Part shown: positions 24,746 to 35,030 of the stretch, piece by piece
Layout of the letters: each line of letters begins with the position of its first letter
Numbering within the stretch: position 1 is the first letter of the stretch
Source of the DNA: Cyrtodaria siliqua
Taxonomy: Eukaryota; Mollusca; Bivalvia; Adapedonta; Hiatellidae
NCBI GenBank assembly: GCA_037043455.1
Contig: JAWPHD010010961.1
Coordinates: 24,145 to 88,144, forward strand
Reading direction: 5' to 3'
DNA length: 64,000 nt
The notes under the pieces: generated by a model
What the model saw: only the letters and a program-made list of their open reading frames with translations
Told to the model about the DNA's origin: nothing
The model's database searches: none
Translations under genes and position numbers: made by a program

Positions 24746-25622
24746 GACAGCAAAAATTTAATAAATTGGACTTGATGCGTATGTTTTATTTTTGCACTTG
24801 ACGTCACGTCATAGCTGATGACATCATCACTATTGACTCGTACAACAAGAAAATAGACAATATTTTTACAAGATGTCACCATACTATTTGTAATTAATGC
24901 TAGCGTTATAACATATGGAGACGATACTTAATCGCGGGTTTAAGTCTAAAGTGGTGAAAATTAATTTTATTTTGACAAAGTTCATCATTGTATATATATT
25001 TCATAATGCGCATGTGTGGGTTTCAATGGTGAACTTTTAAGCAGATTAATTCAAAATTGATAAACAATCATTTTACTACAAAAAACGGGATATCAGTGCA
25101 CGAAATATAAGTGCACGAAAACGAGACCTCAAAAGCGGTGATGAGATGGCACAGTCGGAGCAATACTACAAAATAAAAACACATCATAAAAACAATAATT
25201 ATACAAAAGGAGAAGACGCGATACAACTGATCCAGGTGTCGAACATCTAGGGGAGTAGGGTGTTGTTATCATAGTGTGTGTTTTTCTATTAATACGATTT
25301 GATGTCACAATTTTCATCTAACTGTGTCGCTGACCTTGTTTAGCTTGTAAAACTAACACACGCTTCACTTGACTGTGTCTCTGACCTGGTTTAGCTTGTA
25401 CAACCAACGCAACAAACAATGGCCCCTTTATTCGCGAATATTCTTATGAATATACCATTAACTTATAACAGGGCATTGCCTCCAAGACGACGCACAGTAT
25501 GACATAATTTTGCCAACGTGTCGCAAAACACCATTGATTCCGGCAACTTTAGAGAAATCACTAATAGTGTGTTATGAAGAAATTGATGTCTAACCGTTAC
25601 TGATTTTATATTGTTTTCTGTA

Positions 25623-25766
25623 TGTAACCGGGTACAGGTATATGGTGAAATATCGATTCCTAACCGTGTGTCCTCAATAGCTCAGTGGTTAGAGCCCTGG
25701 TACGGTAAACCAGAGACCCTGGGTTCGAGTCCCGGTTGAGGAACGATTATTTCACCACCTGTTATA
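25623..25766 (+). repeat. TRIM 5' LTR
   Basis: 144 bp, about 95% identical by eye to the second LTR. Differences include CAATAGC/CGATAGC and GAAATATC/GAACTATC. It contains a tRNA-like sequence. Confidence 0.85.
25671..25743 (+). tRNA. tRNA-like sequence inside TRIM 5' LTR (anticodon position GGT)
   Basis: It folds as a complete cloverleaf: acceptor TCCTCAA/TTGAGGA (7 bp), D arm GCTC/GAGC, anticodon arm CTGGT-ACGGTAA-ACCAG, T arm CTGGG-TTCGAGT-CCCGG, 73 nt with discriminator A. The A and B boxes are intact. The anticodon slot reads GGT (Thr), but position 33 is C instead of U. No T-run terminator follows closely. It is most likely an element component rather than a host tRNA gene. Confidence 0.6.
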
Positions 25767-25768
25767 TT

Positions 25769-25786
25769 TGGGGGCTCGTCCGGGAT
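25769..25786 (+). other. Primer-binding site complementary to tRNA-Pro
   Basis: TGGGGGCTCGTCCGGGAT directly downstream of the 5' LTR equals the classic PBS-Pro. The primer tRNA therefore differs from the tRNA-like unit in the LTR. Confidence 0.8.
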
Positions 25787-25842
25787 CCAGGACCGTGACT
25801 GTCAGCATGAAATAGTATGAAAATAAGTCTGACAGCCGGCCT

Positions 25843-25854
25843 GGAGTTAACTCC
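25843..25854. other. 12-nt perfect palindrome in TRIM leader
   Basis: GGAGTTAACTCC lies 57 bases after the PBS. Just before it, CTGTCAG and CTGACAG can pair. By analogy with retroviral leaders it could be a dimer-initiation site; this is inference. Confidence 0.3.
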
Positions 25855-25891
25855 ATTAGAAATTCAGGGACGAATTTCAATCTGGTGGGGG

Positions 25892-26182
25892 CAGGGGCGT
25901 AGCCAGGCATACTCCTGTACGCCCGGGCGTACTCCAGAAAATCGAATGTGAAAAAATAAAAATGCTTATTTTTTAAAATCAGCAATAAAAATTGAAGTGG
26001 GGTAGTGGGTGAGGCACTATTTTTAAAAACACATTTAATGAATGGAGGCGAAAGCCTCCAAAATCTCGCTCAAATGAAGCCACAAACCTCCTAAATTGCA
26101 CTCAAATTTTTCCCCCCACCAGCAACCCCCTCTCGCACCCTCCCCAGGGCGTATTCTCCAAAATGCCCTGGCTACGCCTCTG
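25892..26182. mobile_element. MITE nested in the TRIM internal region
   Basis: Terminal inverted repeats CAGGGGCGTAGCCAGG (left) and CAGAGGCGTAGCCAGG (right, complement) enclose about 290 bp of non-coding DNA with an internal GGAGGCGAAAGCCTCC hairpin. It was inserted in the purine tract before the second LTR. The target duplication is unclear because of G-runs. Confidence 0.75.
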
Positions 26183-26191
26183 GGGGGTGTA

Positions 26192-26335
26192 TGTAACCGG
26201 GTACAGGTATATGGTGAACTATCGATTCCTAACCGTATGTCCTCGATAGCTCAGTGGTTAGAGCGCTGGTACGGTAAACCAGAGACCCTGGGTTCGAGTC
26301 CCGGTTGAGGAACGATTTTTTCACCACCTGATATA
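26192..26335 (+). repeat. TRIM 3' LTR
   Basis: Second 144-bp LTR; contains the second tRNA-like copy, and TTTTTT follows it within the LTR. Confidence 0.85.
26240..26312 (+). tRNA. tRNA-like sequence inside TRIM 3' LTR
   Basis: Same 73-nt cloverleaf as the upstream copy with one wobble pair in the acceptor (TCCTCGA/TTGAGGA). The anticodon arm is unchanged. A TTTTTT run about 5 nt downstream could terminate pol III, which the first copy lacks. Confidence 0.6.
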
Positions 26336-26616
26336 TGTACATAATTGAGTCCGATGACATACTTAGTATGATACAGACGCATGCAAATTATAGTTTTAAA
26401 ACATCCCTATCAAATTATAAAATATCCTACACGCTGAGACATCAGTAGGTCTGAAAGATGCTTTAGAGATTATGGGTAATAGTAAAAAGGTCAAGTTCAA
26501 CAGCATTATTCCTAATGTTACCGCTAATTTATTGTCAAAACGTAAAAATAATTCCTTTAGTGTTTGTTACATATTATGCCAGTACAATACACTTTTAGAA
26601 TAATAACTACAGTAAT

Positions 26617-26890
26617 TAAACTTTACGTGGTCCGAGTATTAACTTTCATACCCATCCAACCCCTTCTCTAAGAAGCGATAAAGGGGTTGGCTGGGGTATG
26701 AAATGAAACCTTAATTTTGGCTTAAACGTTTGCATATTGTAAAATTAAAACATTTAATAGGTAATTTTAAAAGTTTATCGCATGTTGTAGTAAAAATGTT
26801 TTTAAACACGTTTTATTGTTGAAATATCCGTTATAATGTCATGCAAATATAAGCTTTGCCTTCTCTTAATGGAATAAAGTCTGAGTAATA
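26617..26890 (+). mobile_element. MITE family C
   Basis: It starts TTACGTGGTCCGAG and contains the hairpin TCATACCCATCCAACCCC..GGGGTTGGCTGGGGTATGA. Homologous copies are at 38818-39072 and 60462-60752. The right inverted end is degraded here. Confidence 0.7.
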
Positions 26891-26983
26891 TTATGTTGTG
26901 TGGTGACTTTAATGCACATACCAGTATAAATAATGAAGTTGCTTCACATGCCAATGACAATGAACACCGTCGATAGAATCACA

Positions 26984-28838
26984 TTACAATCAACTTCACT
27001 ACAAATATTACAATCCACCTCATTACGAATATTACAATCCAACTCAATACGAATATTACAATCCACCTCACTACGAATATTACAATCCACCTCATTACGA
27101 ATATTACAATCCACCTCATTACGAATATTACAATCCACCTCACTACGAATATTACAATCCAACTCAATACGAATATTACAATCCACCTCATTACGAATAT
27201 TACAATGCACCTCACTACGAATATTACAATCCAACTCAATACGAATATTACAATCCACTTCACTACGAATATTGCAATCCACCTCATTACGAATATTACA
27301 ATCCACCTCATTACGAATATTACAATCCACATCATTACGAATATTACAATCAACCTCACTACGCATATTACAATCCACCTCATTACGAATATTACAATCC
27401 ACCTCACTACGAATATTACAATCCACCTCATTACGAATATTACAATCCAACTCAATACGAATATTACAATCCACCTCATTACAATCCACCTCAATACGAA
27501 TATTACAATCCACCTGACTACGAATATTATAATCCACCTCATTACGAATATTACAATCCACCTCATTACGAATATTACAATCCAACTCAATACGAATATT
27601 ACAATCCACTTCACTACGAATATTACAATCCACCTCATTACGAATATTACAATCCACCTCATTACGAATATTACAATCCAACTCATTACGAATATTACAA
27701 TCCACCTCATTACGAATATTACAATCCACCTCACTACGAATATTACAATCCACCTCATTACGAATATTACAATCAACCTCATTACGAATATTACAATCCA
27801 ACTCGATACGAATATTACAATCCACCTCATTACGAAAATTTCAATCCAACTCATTACGAATATTACAATCCACCTCATTACAATCCGCCTCATTACGAAT
27901 ATTACAATCCACCTCATTACGAATATTACAAACCACCTCATTAAGAATATTACAATCCACCTCATTACGAATATTACAATCCACCTCATTACGAATATTA
28001 CAATCCAACTCAATACGAATATTACAATCCACTTCATTACGAATATTACAATCCACCTCATTACGAATATTACAATCCAACTCAATACGAATATTACAAT
28101 CCACCCCTCATTACGAATATTACAATCCACCTCACTACGAATATTACAATCCACCTCATTACGAATATTACAATCAACCTCATTACGAATATTACAATCC
28201 AACTCGATACGAATATTACAATCCACCTCATTACGAATATTACAATCCACCTCATTACGAAAATTACAATCCAACTCATTAGGATATTACAATCCACCTC
28301 ATTACAATCCGCCTCATTACAATCCACTTCACTACGAATATTACAATCCACCTCATTACGAATATTACAATCCACCTCATTACAATCCACCTCAATACGA
28401 ATATTACAATCCACCTCACTGCGAATATTACAATCCATCTCATTACGAATATTACAATCCTCCTCACTACGAATATTACAATCCACCTCACTACGAATAT
28501 TACAATCCACCTCATTACAATCCACCTCACTACGAATATTACAGTCCACCTCATTACGAATATTACAATCCACCTCATTACAATCCACCTCATTACAATC
28601 CACTTCACTACGAATATTACAATCCACCTCATTACGAATATTACAATCCATCTCATTACAATCCACTTCACTACGAATATTACAATTCACCTCAATACGA
28701 ATATTACAATCCACCTCACTGCGAATAATACAATCCACCTCACTACGAATATTACAATCCACCTCACTACGAATATTACAATCCACCTCATTACAATCCA
28801 CCTCACTACGAATATTACAATCCACCTCATTAATATTA
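26984..28838. repeat. 24-bp minisatellite, about 75 units
   Basis: The unit is ACGAATATTACAATCCACCT plus CATT, with some 15-bp short units. Since 24 is 8 codons and the unit lacks stops in several frames, long ORFs exist on both strands. One plus frame would encode repeats of YNPPHYEY. No start context or flanking gene model supports translation. Confidence 0.9.
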
Positions 28839-29273
28839 CATTGCTGTTACGTTTACGTCAGAAATGTTTAACAGCATTCCAGCTGTATGCTTGAGAAGAA
28901 GTTGGACATTCATGAGCAATTCCAGAAAACCAGCAGTTTACAATATGATTGTGATGTTTTTACATTTTTGTGTTTTAAATACTTTTCTACTTTCCGTGTT
29001 TAACAAGAAATCTAGAAAAATCGACACAGTTTATACTTTTTGGAATATAAACTTTCGTTTCACTTTATGTTTCCCCATTCAACTCCAGTAACATATTCAA
29101 CTGCTGCATTTTCAATTTCAGGATTTATTTTACAGTGTTGCTTGTCTTTACATATATATAGATTTGTATTAAATACTTTCCAGTGAAATAGTGGATTTAA
29201 TGATTAAAATAAAACCTTATAATTTCATTGGTTATATTTCACATGTGAAAATTTAACATATTTTCACTCAACA

Positions 29274-29378
29274 TGACGTCATGCAACTGTTGACGTTGTT
29301 TACGTCATTTACCTCATTGATTTGGCGCGTTACATTTTTTCTGCATACATTTCCAGATTGTGAGTATATAATAAATAG
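29274..29378 (+). promoter_or_regulatory. Promoter-like region: CRE sites, E2F-like word, TATA box
   Basis: TGACGTCA at 29274-29281, TTGACGTTGTTTACGTCA at about 29290-29307, TTTGGCGCG near 29321, and TATATAATAAATAG at 29365-29378. ATTGG (an inverted CCAAT) lies upstream near 29227. A palindrome starts about 30 bp after the TATA word, where transcription would begin. Function is inferred. Confidence 0.4.
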
Positions 29379-29395
29379 AATATTTGTTGGTTTGT

Positions 29396-29510
29396 CGTGA
29401 ATGTAGGATTTATTTTCATCTATATGTGAGGAACCTTGGATATTTTCACTCGTGCTAAAGCACTCGTGAAAATATAAGTTTTCGATGAAAATAAATCCAA
29501 TATTCACATG
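29396..29510. repeat. Palindrome with same-strand CACTCGTG pair
   Basis: The outer stem is GGATTTATTTTCAT..ATGAAAATAAATCC. The inner stem is TATTTTCACTCGTGC, loop TAAA, GCACTCGTGAAAATA. Both arms read CACTCGTG on the plus strand, leaving a central TC/TC mismatch in an otherwise perfect stem. Confidence 0.85.
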
Positions 29511-29564
29511 TTTTTCTAAATTAAAACAAAACACGATATGCAGTTTTGCTATCGTTTCAAGTGA

Positions 29565-30860
29565 TATTGTCATCGCTACAATACAAGTGCCATATTGTTA
29601 TCGCTACAATAAAAGTGATATTTTTATCGTTACAATACAAGTGATATTGTTATCGCCACAATACAAGTGCCATATTGTTATCGCTACAATACAAGTGTAA
29701 TTGTTATCGCTACAATACAAGTGATATTGCTATCGTTACAATACAAGTGATATTGTTATCACCACAATACAAATGCCATATTGTTATCGCTACAATACAA
29801 GTGATATTGTTATCGCCACAATACAAGTGATATTGTTATCGCTACAATACAAGTGCCAATACAAGTGCCATATTGTTATCGCTACAATACAAGATATATA
29901 ATTGTTATCGCTACAATACAAGTGATATTGTTATCGCTACAATACAAGTGTAATTGTTATCGCTACAATACAAGTGTAATTGTTATCGCTACAATACAAG
30001 TGTCATATTGTTATCGCTACAATTCAAGTGTCATATTGTTATCGCTACAATACAAGATATATAATTGTTATCGCTACAATACAAGTGATATTGTTATCGC
30101 TACAATACAAGTGTAATTGTTATCGCTACAATACAAGTGCCATATTGTTATCGCTACAATACAAGTGATATTGTTATCGCTACAATACAAGTGTAATTGT
30201 TATCGCTACAATACAAGTGTAATTGTTATCGCTACAATACAAGTGTCATGTTGTTATCACTACAATACAAGTGTCATATTGTTATCACTACAATACAAGT
30301 GTCATATTGTTATCGCTACAATACAAGTGATATTTTTATCACTACAATACAAGTGCCATATTGTTATCGCTACAATACAAGTGTCATATTGTTATCGCTA
30401 CAATACAAGTGTAATTGTTATCGCTACAATACAAGTGTCATGTTGTTATCGCTACAATACAAGTGTCATGTTGTTATCACTACAATACAAGTGTCATATT
30501 GTTATCGCTACAATACAAGTGATATTTTTATCACTACAATACAAGTGCCATATTGTTATCGCTACAATACAAGTGTCATATTGTTATCGCTACAATACAA
30601 GTGATATTGTTATCGCTACAATACAAGTGGCATATTATTATCGCTACAATACAAGTGATATTTTTATCCTTACAATACAAGTGCCATATTGTTATCGCTA
30701 CAATACAAGTGTAATTGTTATCGCCACAATTCAAGTGTCATATTGTTATCGCTACAATACAAGTGATATTGTTATCGCTACAATACAAGTGTAATTGTTA
30801 TCGCTACAATACAAGTGCCATATTGTTATCGCTACAATACAAGTGATATTGTTTTATCAT
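29565..30860. repeat. 26/28-bp minisatellite, first block
   Basis: Units of TATTGTTATCGCTACAATAC plus AAGTGA, AAGTGCCA or AAGTGTCA; about 48 copies. Two units carry an AAGATATATAA variant. The array is interrupted by a hairpin module and resumes at 31262. Confidence 0.9.
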
Positions 30861-31126
30861 GCAGATATGCACTTTTCTGCCAAATAAAGGGGTGACCTAA
30901 TAAATTTTGCTTTATTAGGCAAGATGACCAATAGAGCAAATCAGTGCGGAATCCCTCGGCGTTTATTGTACGTAACGTTATCTGACGTCATGCACGTAAC
31001 GTTGCCTGACGTCATAAAGCAAACAAACAACAACAACATGGCGGCGTCCTCGATAAGCGTAACATTCTGAAAAATAGGTAATAATAGTAATTCATACAAA
31101 AAATGTGGATAATCTACATGATAAAT
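30861..31126 (+). promoter_or_regulatory. Promoter-like insert inside minisatellite: CCAAT, two CREs, YY1-like motif
   Basis: Unique sequence with ATGACCAATAG (CCAAT) near 30925, TGACGTCA at 30983-30990 and 31007-31014, and AACATGGCGGC at 31035-31045. The last is YY1-like and also starts a 10-codon ORF (MAASSISVTF). A GATAAATAG word precedes the palindrome at 31127. There is no evidence of expression beyond the motifs. Confidence 0.4.
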
Positions 31127-31260
31127 AGAATATTATGTCAGTGCCTTTTACTATCAAGTGTATTAGGCTCGGCACGAAAACGAAGAATGGCTCGGCTATT
31201 AATCGTTTTCTAAGCCTCGCCTAATAAACTTGATAGTAAAAGGCACTGACATAATATTCT
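31127..31260. repeat. Palindrome with same-strand CTCG pair plus central CTCG
   Basis: Outer arms of 32 bp (AGAATATTATGTCAGTGCC..) are perfectly complementary. The next paired block reads TTAGGCTCGGC on the left and GCCTCGCCTAA on the right, so CTCG is plus-strand in both arms. The loop has a third GGCTCGGC. It is flanked on both sides by the 26/28-bp minisatellite. Confidence 0.85.
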
Positions 31261-31261
31261 C

Positions 31262-32090
31262 TACATCTCTACAATACAAGTGTGAGAATATATCTCTACA
31301 ATACAAGTGTAATTGTTATCGCTACAATACACGTGATATTGTTATCGCTACAATACAAGTGCCATATTGTTATCGCCACAATGCAAGTGATATTGTTATC
31401 CCTACAATACAAGTGATATTGTTATCGCTACAATACAAGTGCCATATTGTTATCGCCACAATACAAGTGATATTGTCATCGCTACAATACAAGTGCCATA
31501 TTGTTATCGCTACAATACAAGTGCCATATTGTTATCGCCACAATACAAGTGTTACTGTTATCGCCACAATACAAGTGTAATTGTTATCGCTACAATACAA
31601 GTGCCATATTGTTATCGCCACAATACAAGTGATATTGTTATCGCCACAATACAAGTGTAATTGTTATCGCCACAATACAAGTGATATTGTTATCGCCACA
31701 ATACAAGTGCCATATTGTTATCGCTAAAATACAAGTGTAATTGTTATCGCCACAATACAAGTGATATTGTTATCGCCACAATACAAGTGTAATTGTTATC
31801 GCCACAATACAAGTGATATTTTTATCGCTACAATACAAGTGCCATATTGTTATCGCCACAATACAAGTGATATTGTTATCGTCACAATACAAGTGCCATA
31901 TTGTTATCGCCACAATACAAGTGCCATATTGTTTATCGACACAATACAAGTGATATTGTTATCGCCACAATACAAGTGTATTGTTATCGCCACAATACAA
32001 GTGATATTGTTATCGCTACAATACAAGTGTAATTGTTATCGCCACAATACAAGTGATATTGTTATCGCTAAAATACAAGTGATATTAGTG
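31262..32090. repeat. 26/28-bp minisatellite, second block
   Basis: About 30 units, mostly with CGCCACAATAC rather than CGCTACAATAC. This suggests the two blocks have diverged since the interruption. Confidence 0.9.
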
Positions 32091-33339
32091 CGCAATATTT
32101 GAGAATTTGATTCATGGACTAACACTTGCACCAGTGTATCACATGTTGTTTACCTACTGTGTTGCCAGTTCCAAGACTCTGTCTGACTATACGTTTGTGC
32201 TATTGCGGGGGACATTAGTATATACATGTACATTATATTTGTTTATTATTATCTTTGTTTTGTACAGTGGATAGTCATTGCTGAGTCATTTTCTTACTCT
32301 ATAATGACACGTGTATATTGACAAGTATGTAGTTTTCTGAATAAAATATCTTATCCTAGTATCTTAGTTGTTGTTTTATGCCTACGAATCCTGCATTTCC
32401 ATTATTGGGTCATTTTAAAGAAATAAATAGTGATAATCCGTCGCTATTACAGTCACACGAGTTTAACAGTACATATCTTATACATGGAGTACAATATATA
32501 TAAACAACAACATATTAAGAAAGGCTTACATATTTACAGATAGCGTTGGATACGACGGCCATATTGTTACATGTATGCTGTAGACAAGCAGAGACCGAGT
32601 ATACCCCGGAATCAGAGACCACCCTGTTTATGTTTGTTGTTATTTTACATGATTTTATACAGTTAATTGTTGGTTTTGACAACAGTTGCGTCCAATCTTT
32701 GTCTTAATGAAGAAACAAAAAACGCACAAATCGGGATTGCTTTCTAACAGTCGATGTTCTAGTTACCACCGTGGAAATATGCACTAGCCTCAATGGTCCT
32801 ATAACACAATTGCAGTAAGAACAGAAGTGAGTTGTCTCCATTGTTAATGCTCTTTAAACAACTTAGTTCAACCATTAGAATATCTTCAGGTGTCAGACCG
32901 ATGAAAATCATCCTATTGAACACAAAGCAAACTACGCTATATTTGGAGATCAGTCACAAGTTCCACAATAACATTTGGCTCGCAAACGGTCCCATATCTG
33001 GAATAAAACACCGATTCAGTTTTTTAACATTTCACGTCATTCATTCGCTCTATGCGTATTTTGAAATAAACATCTGTCAAAACCACATCTCTACCTAACC
33101 TCTGTGCTCATACTCTCCAAATAAATAATCCTGACAAACGCAGTAAAATACTATTTATGACAACAGACATAATACTTTAACATCAGGTTAGATTTAACAA
33201 TGAAATAAAAATTAATCTTGGATAAAACACATGCAAACTAGAAACTTTGGATTTTTTCAAGGAACTATTTTAGCATCCTACGACCCGGAAGTACTGCCTG
33301 ACTGGTCTGACACCTTCAGTGTTCAGTGTTGTTTCTGTG
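32091..33339. other. No recognisable feature
   Basis: AT-rich sequence without convincing ORFs, tandem repeats or tRNA-like motifs. Confidence 0.5.
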
Positions 33340-33600
33340 AATCAGTCTGGGAGCGTCTCCGTGGTCGGGATGTTCAAGACGCTACGTCTAAAACGTTCTC
33401 GCCTCTCACGGCTGCCGGTTCGAATTCCACTGGGAGCTCGATTTGTTAAGTGAGCAATTGTCGATTCTTACGGTTAGTGGGAGGTATACAGAGCTGGTTC
33501 TACCCAGGACAAATGGGGTGGTCTGCCTCCAACACAACCAAATTGACGTCATATATGGCCTAACATATGCTAAAAATGACTTCAAACACTATTAAAAAAG
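33340..33600 (+). mobile_element. SINE family C
   Basis: It contains CGTTCTCGCCTCTCACGGCTGCCGGTTCGAATTCC, in which GGTTCGAATTCC is a B box, and then a body GGTATACAG..CTGGTTCTACCC and TCTGCCTCCAACACAA. The homologous copy at 59640-59880 shares head and body. Confidence 0.6.
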
Positions 33601-34199
33601 AGAAGATTTTCATGAAAAGTATGCTATTTGAAATCAAGTTTATATAAGAAATAATTAAACAGACGCAGCGTCTGAACACAATTATAAACACAAAGGAGAT
33701 GTTATACCAGGACCACGTTCTTAAGAGGATAGGGCTGGAAGGAAGGTAATTACAGGTTACCGAAGTATCCCAATACTTCATGTCGTCAAACAGTATGTTG
33801 CTTTTAATGAGGACCTCAGGGAAGATTCGTAATTGTAGCAGTTGGGCTACCTTTATAAAATAAATTATTTCATTCAAATCAATTAAAAAAATGCTCAAAT
33901 ATTCATTTGACGTACCATACTGCAGCCTCGATATTTATTTACGTATAGGTATATGGTTAGAATTTGCATAATTTAGTACTTACACAGTTAGATAGGGACG
34001 GTACACAGCAACTTGAATTCTAAGGCACGGAGACAGATTTGAGGCACTGGACATCAATTTAAAAATGCAAGTAACGTAATGCAAATGTGATGAAACTAGA
34101 AAGGGTTTTCCATGGAAAACGTGTGTCGAATGTCGTGTGCTTATTTCAGCAAGCACAATCTAACACTACAGTTTGAAGACTGGGTTTGCAGTCCTTCAT

Positions 34200-35030
34200 G
34201 AATTATGAAGCGGATATTTTTATTTTTTAAAGTTTATGAAACGTGGCATAACTCTGCACTGGTTAATTGATAAGGAGAAACTGTATAGTTTCATGACCAT
34301 AGGACAATAAGTTGCCAAGTTATGAGCTAGGTTAGGTTGCAGGTTAACGTGTTATGAAAAGGGCCATAACTCTGCCAATGAAAGTCAGAGTTATTAGACA
34401 TGTGCAACGACATTCCTTTGGGTAAGACTCTGCCAATATAAAAGTCAGAGTTTATGATTGTACATATTTAACGACATTCCTTGAGGAAAGATGAATTGAA
34501 TGTTGTTTAACGGGTCATCAACACAGTATATAGGTTATTTAGAGCCGCCCCAGAGGGGAAGGATACCTGTCCTACTCTTATTATCGAATAGATTCCTATG
34601 GTTCTTTAACGTGCGTTCTTTAACGTGCGTTCTTTAACGTGCTCGGAGGATAGACCGACACACGGGACCGCCCGGTTAACGTCCCCATCCGACGGACGAG
34701 GCTAAAGGAAAGTGTCTTGCCCAAGAACACACCGACGGAACTCAGTGGCACCACGGAGGATTGAACCCGGGGCCTCCGGTTATAAATCCGCCGCGCTACC
34801 GACTGCGCCACGCCAGCCCTCTAAGAAAGATAAAGAAGTGTGTGTGAAGTTTTATGAAAATAGGTCAAATTAGTTATGGCCAAGGTTGGGTTGCAGGGTA
34901 AAGTGTGAGGGACGAAAAAAGACGATGGACGACGACGACGACGACTGACGACGACGACGGACGTCGGATAACGTGATGGTCTCACACCTCTATTATCTCC
35001 CCTGAAAGCTCACGGACCTGAGACAAAAGG
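34200..35030. repeat. Dispersed repeat (GGGCCATAACTCTGCCAATGA) around a SINE
   Basis: AAAAGGGCCATAACTCTGCC and AAAGTCAGAGTTAT recur on both sides of the SINE at 34493-34822. The right end has (GAC)n-like tracts and CTCCCCTGAAAGCTCACGGAC. The SINE splits the repeat. Confidence 0.55.
34493..34822 (-). mobile_element. SINE family A, fullest copy
   Basis: On the minus strand the head reads TGGCGCAGTCGGTAGCGC (A box) and GGGTTCAATCC (B box), with an Ile-like TAT anticodon slot (CGGATTTATAACCG). The body is shared with 3607-3905 and 40705-40855. CGTGCGTTCTTTAA is locally triplicated near 34610. Confidence 0.75.

Larger units (their letters stand above)
25623..26335 (+). mobile_element. TRIM: miniature LTR retrotransposon with tRNA-bearing LTRs
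   Basis: Two 144-bp direct repeats (25623-25766 and 26192-26335) start TGTAACCGGGTACAGG and end GT/ATATA. They are flanked by TGTA on both sides (25619-25622 and 26336-26339). Three bases after the first LTR lies TGGGGGCTCGTCCGGGAT, the 18-nt primer-binding site complementary to tRNA-Pro used by murine leukaemia virus-type elements. A G-rich polypurine tract precedes the second LTR. The internal region is non-coding, about 125 bp once the nested MITE (25892-26182) is removed. It has the size and parts of a TRIM and would need enzymes from another element. Confidence 0.85.

Noticed and set aside
25671..26312. Two ordinary host tRNA genes
   Set aside because: Both lie at the same place inside duplicated 144-bp LTRs flanking a tRNA-Pro primer site, so they are element parts; position 33 is also atypical.
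29485..32102. Regularly spaced repeats resembling a CRISPR array
   Set aside because: Units are contiguous tandem copies with small length variants and no unique spacers, in a spliced eukaryotic genome.
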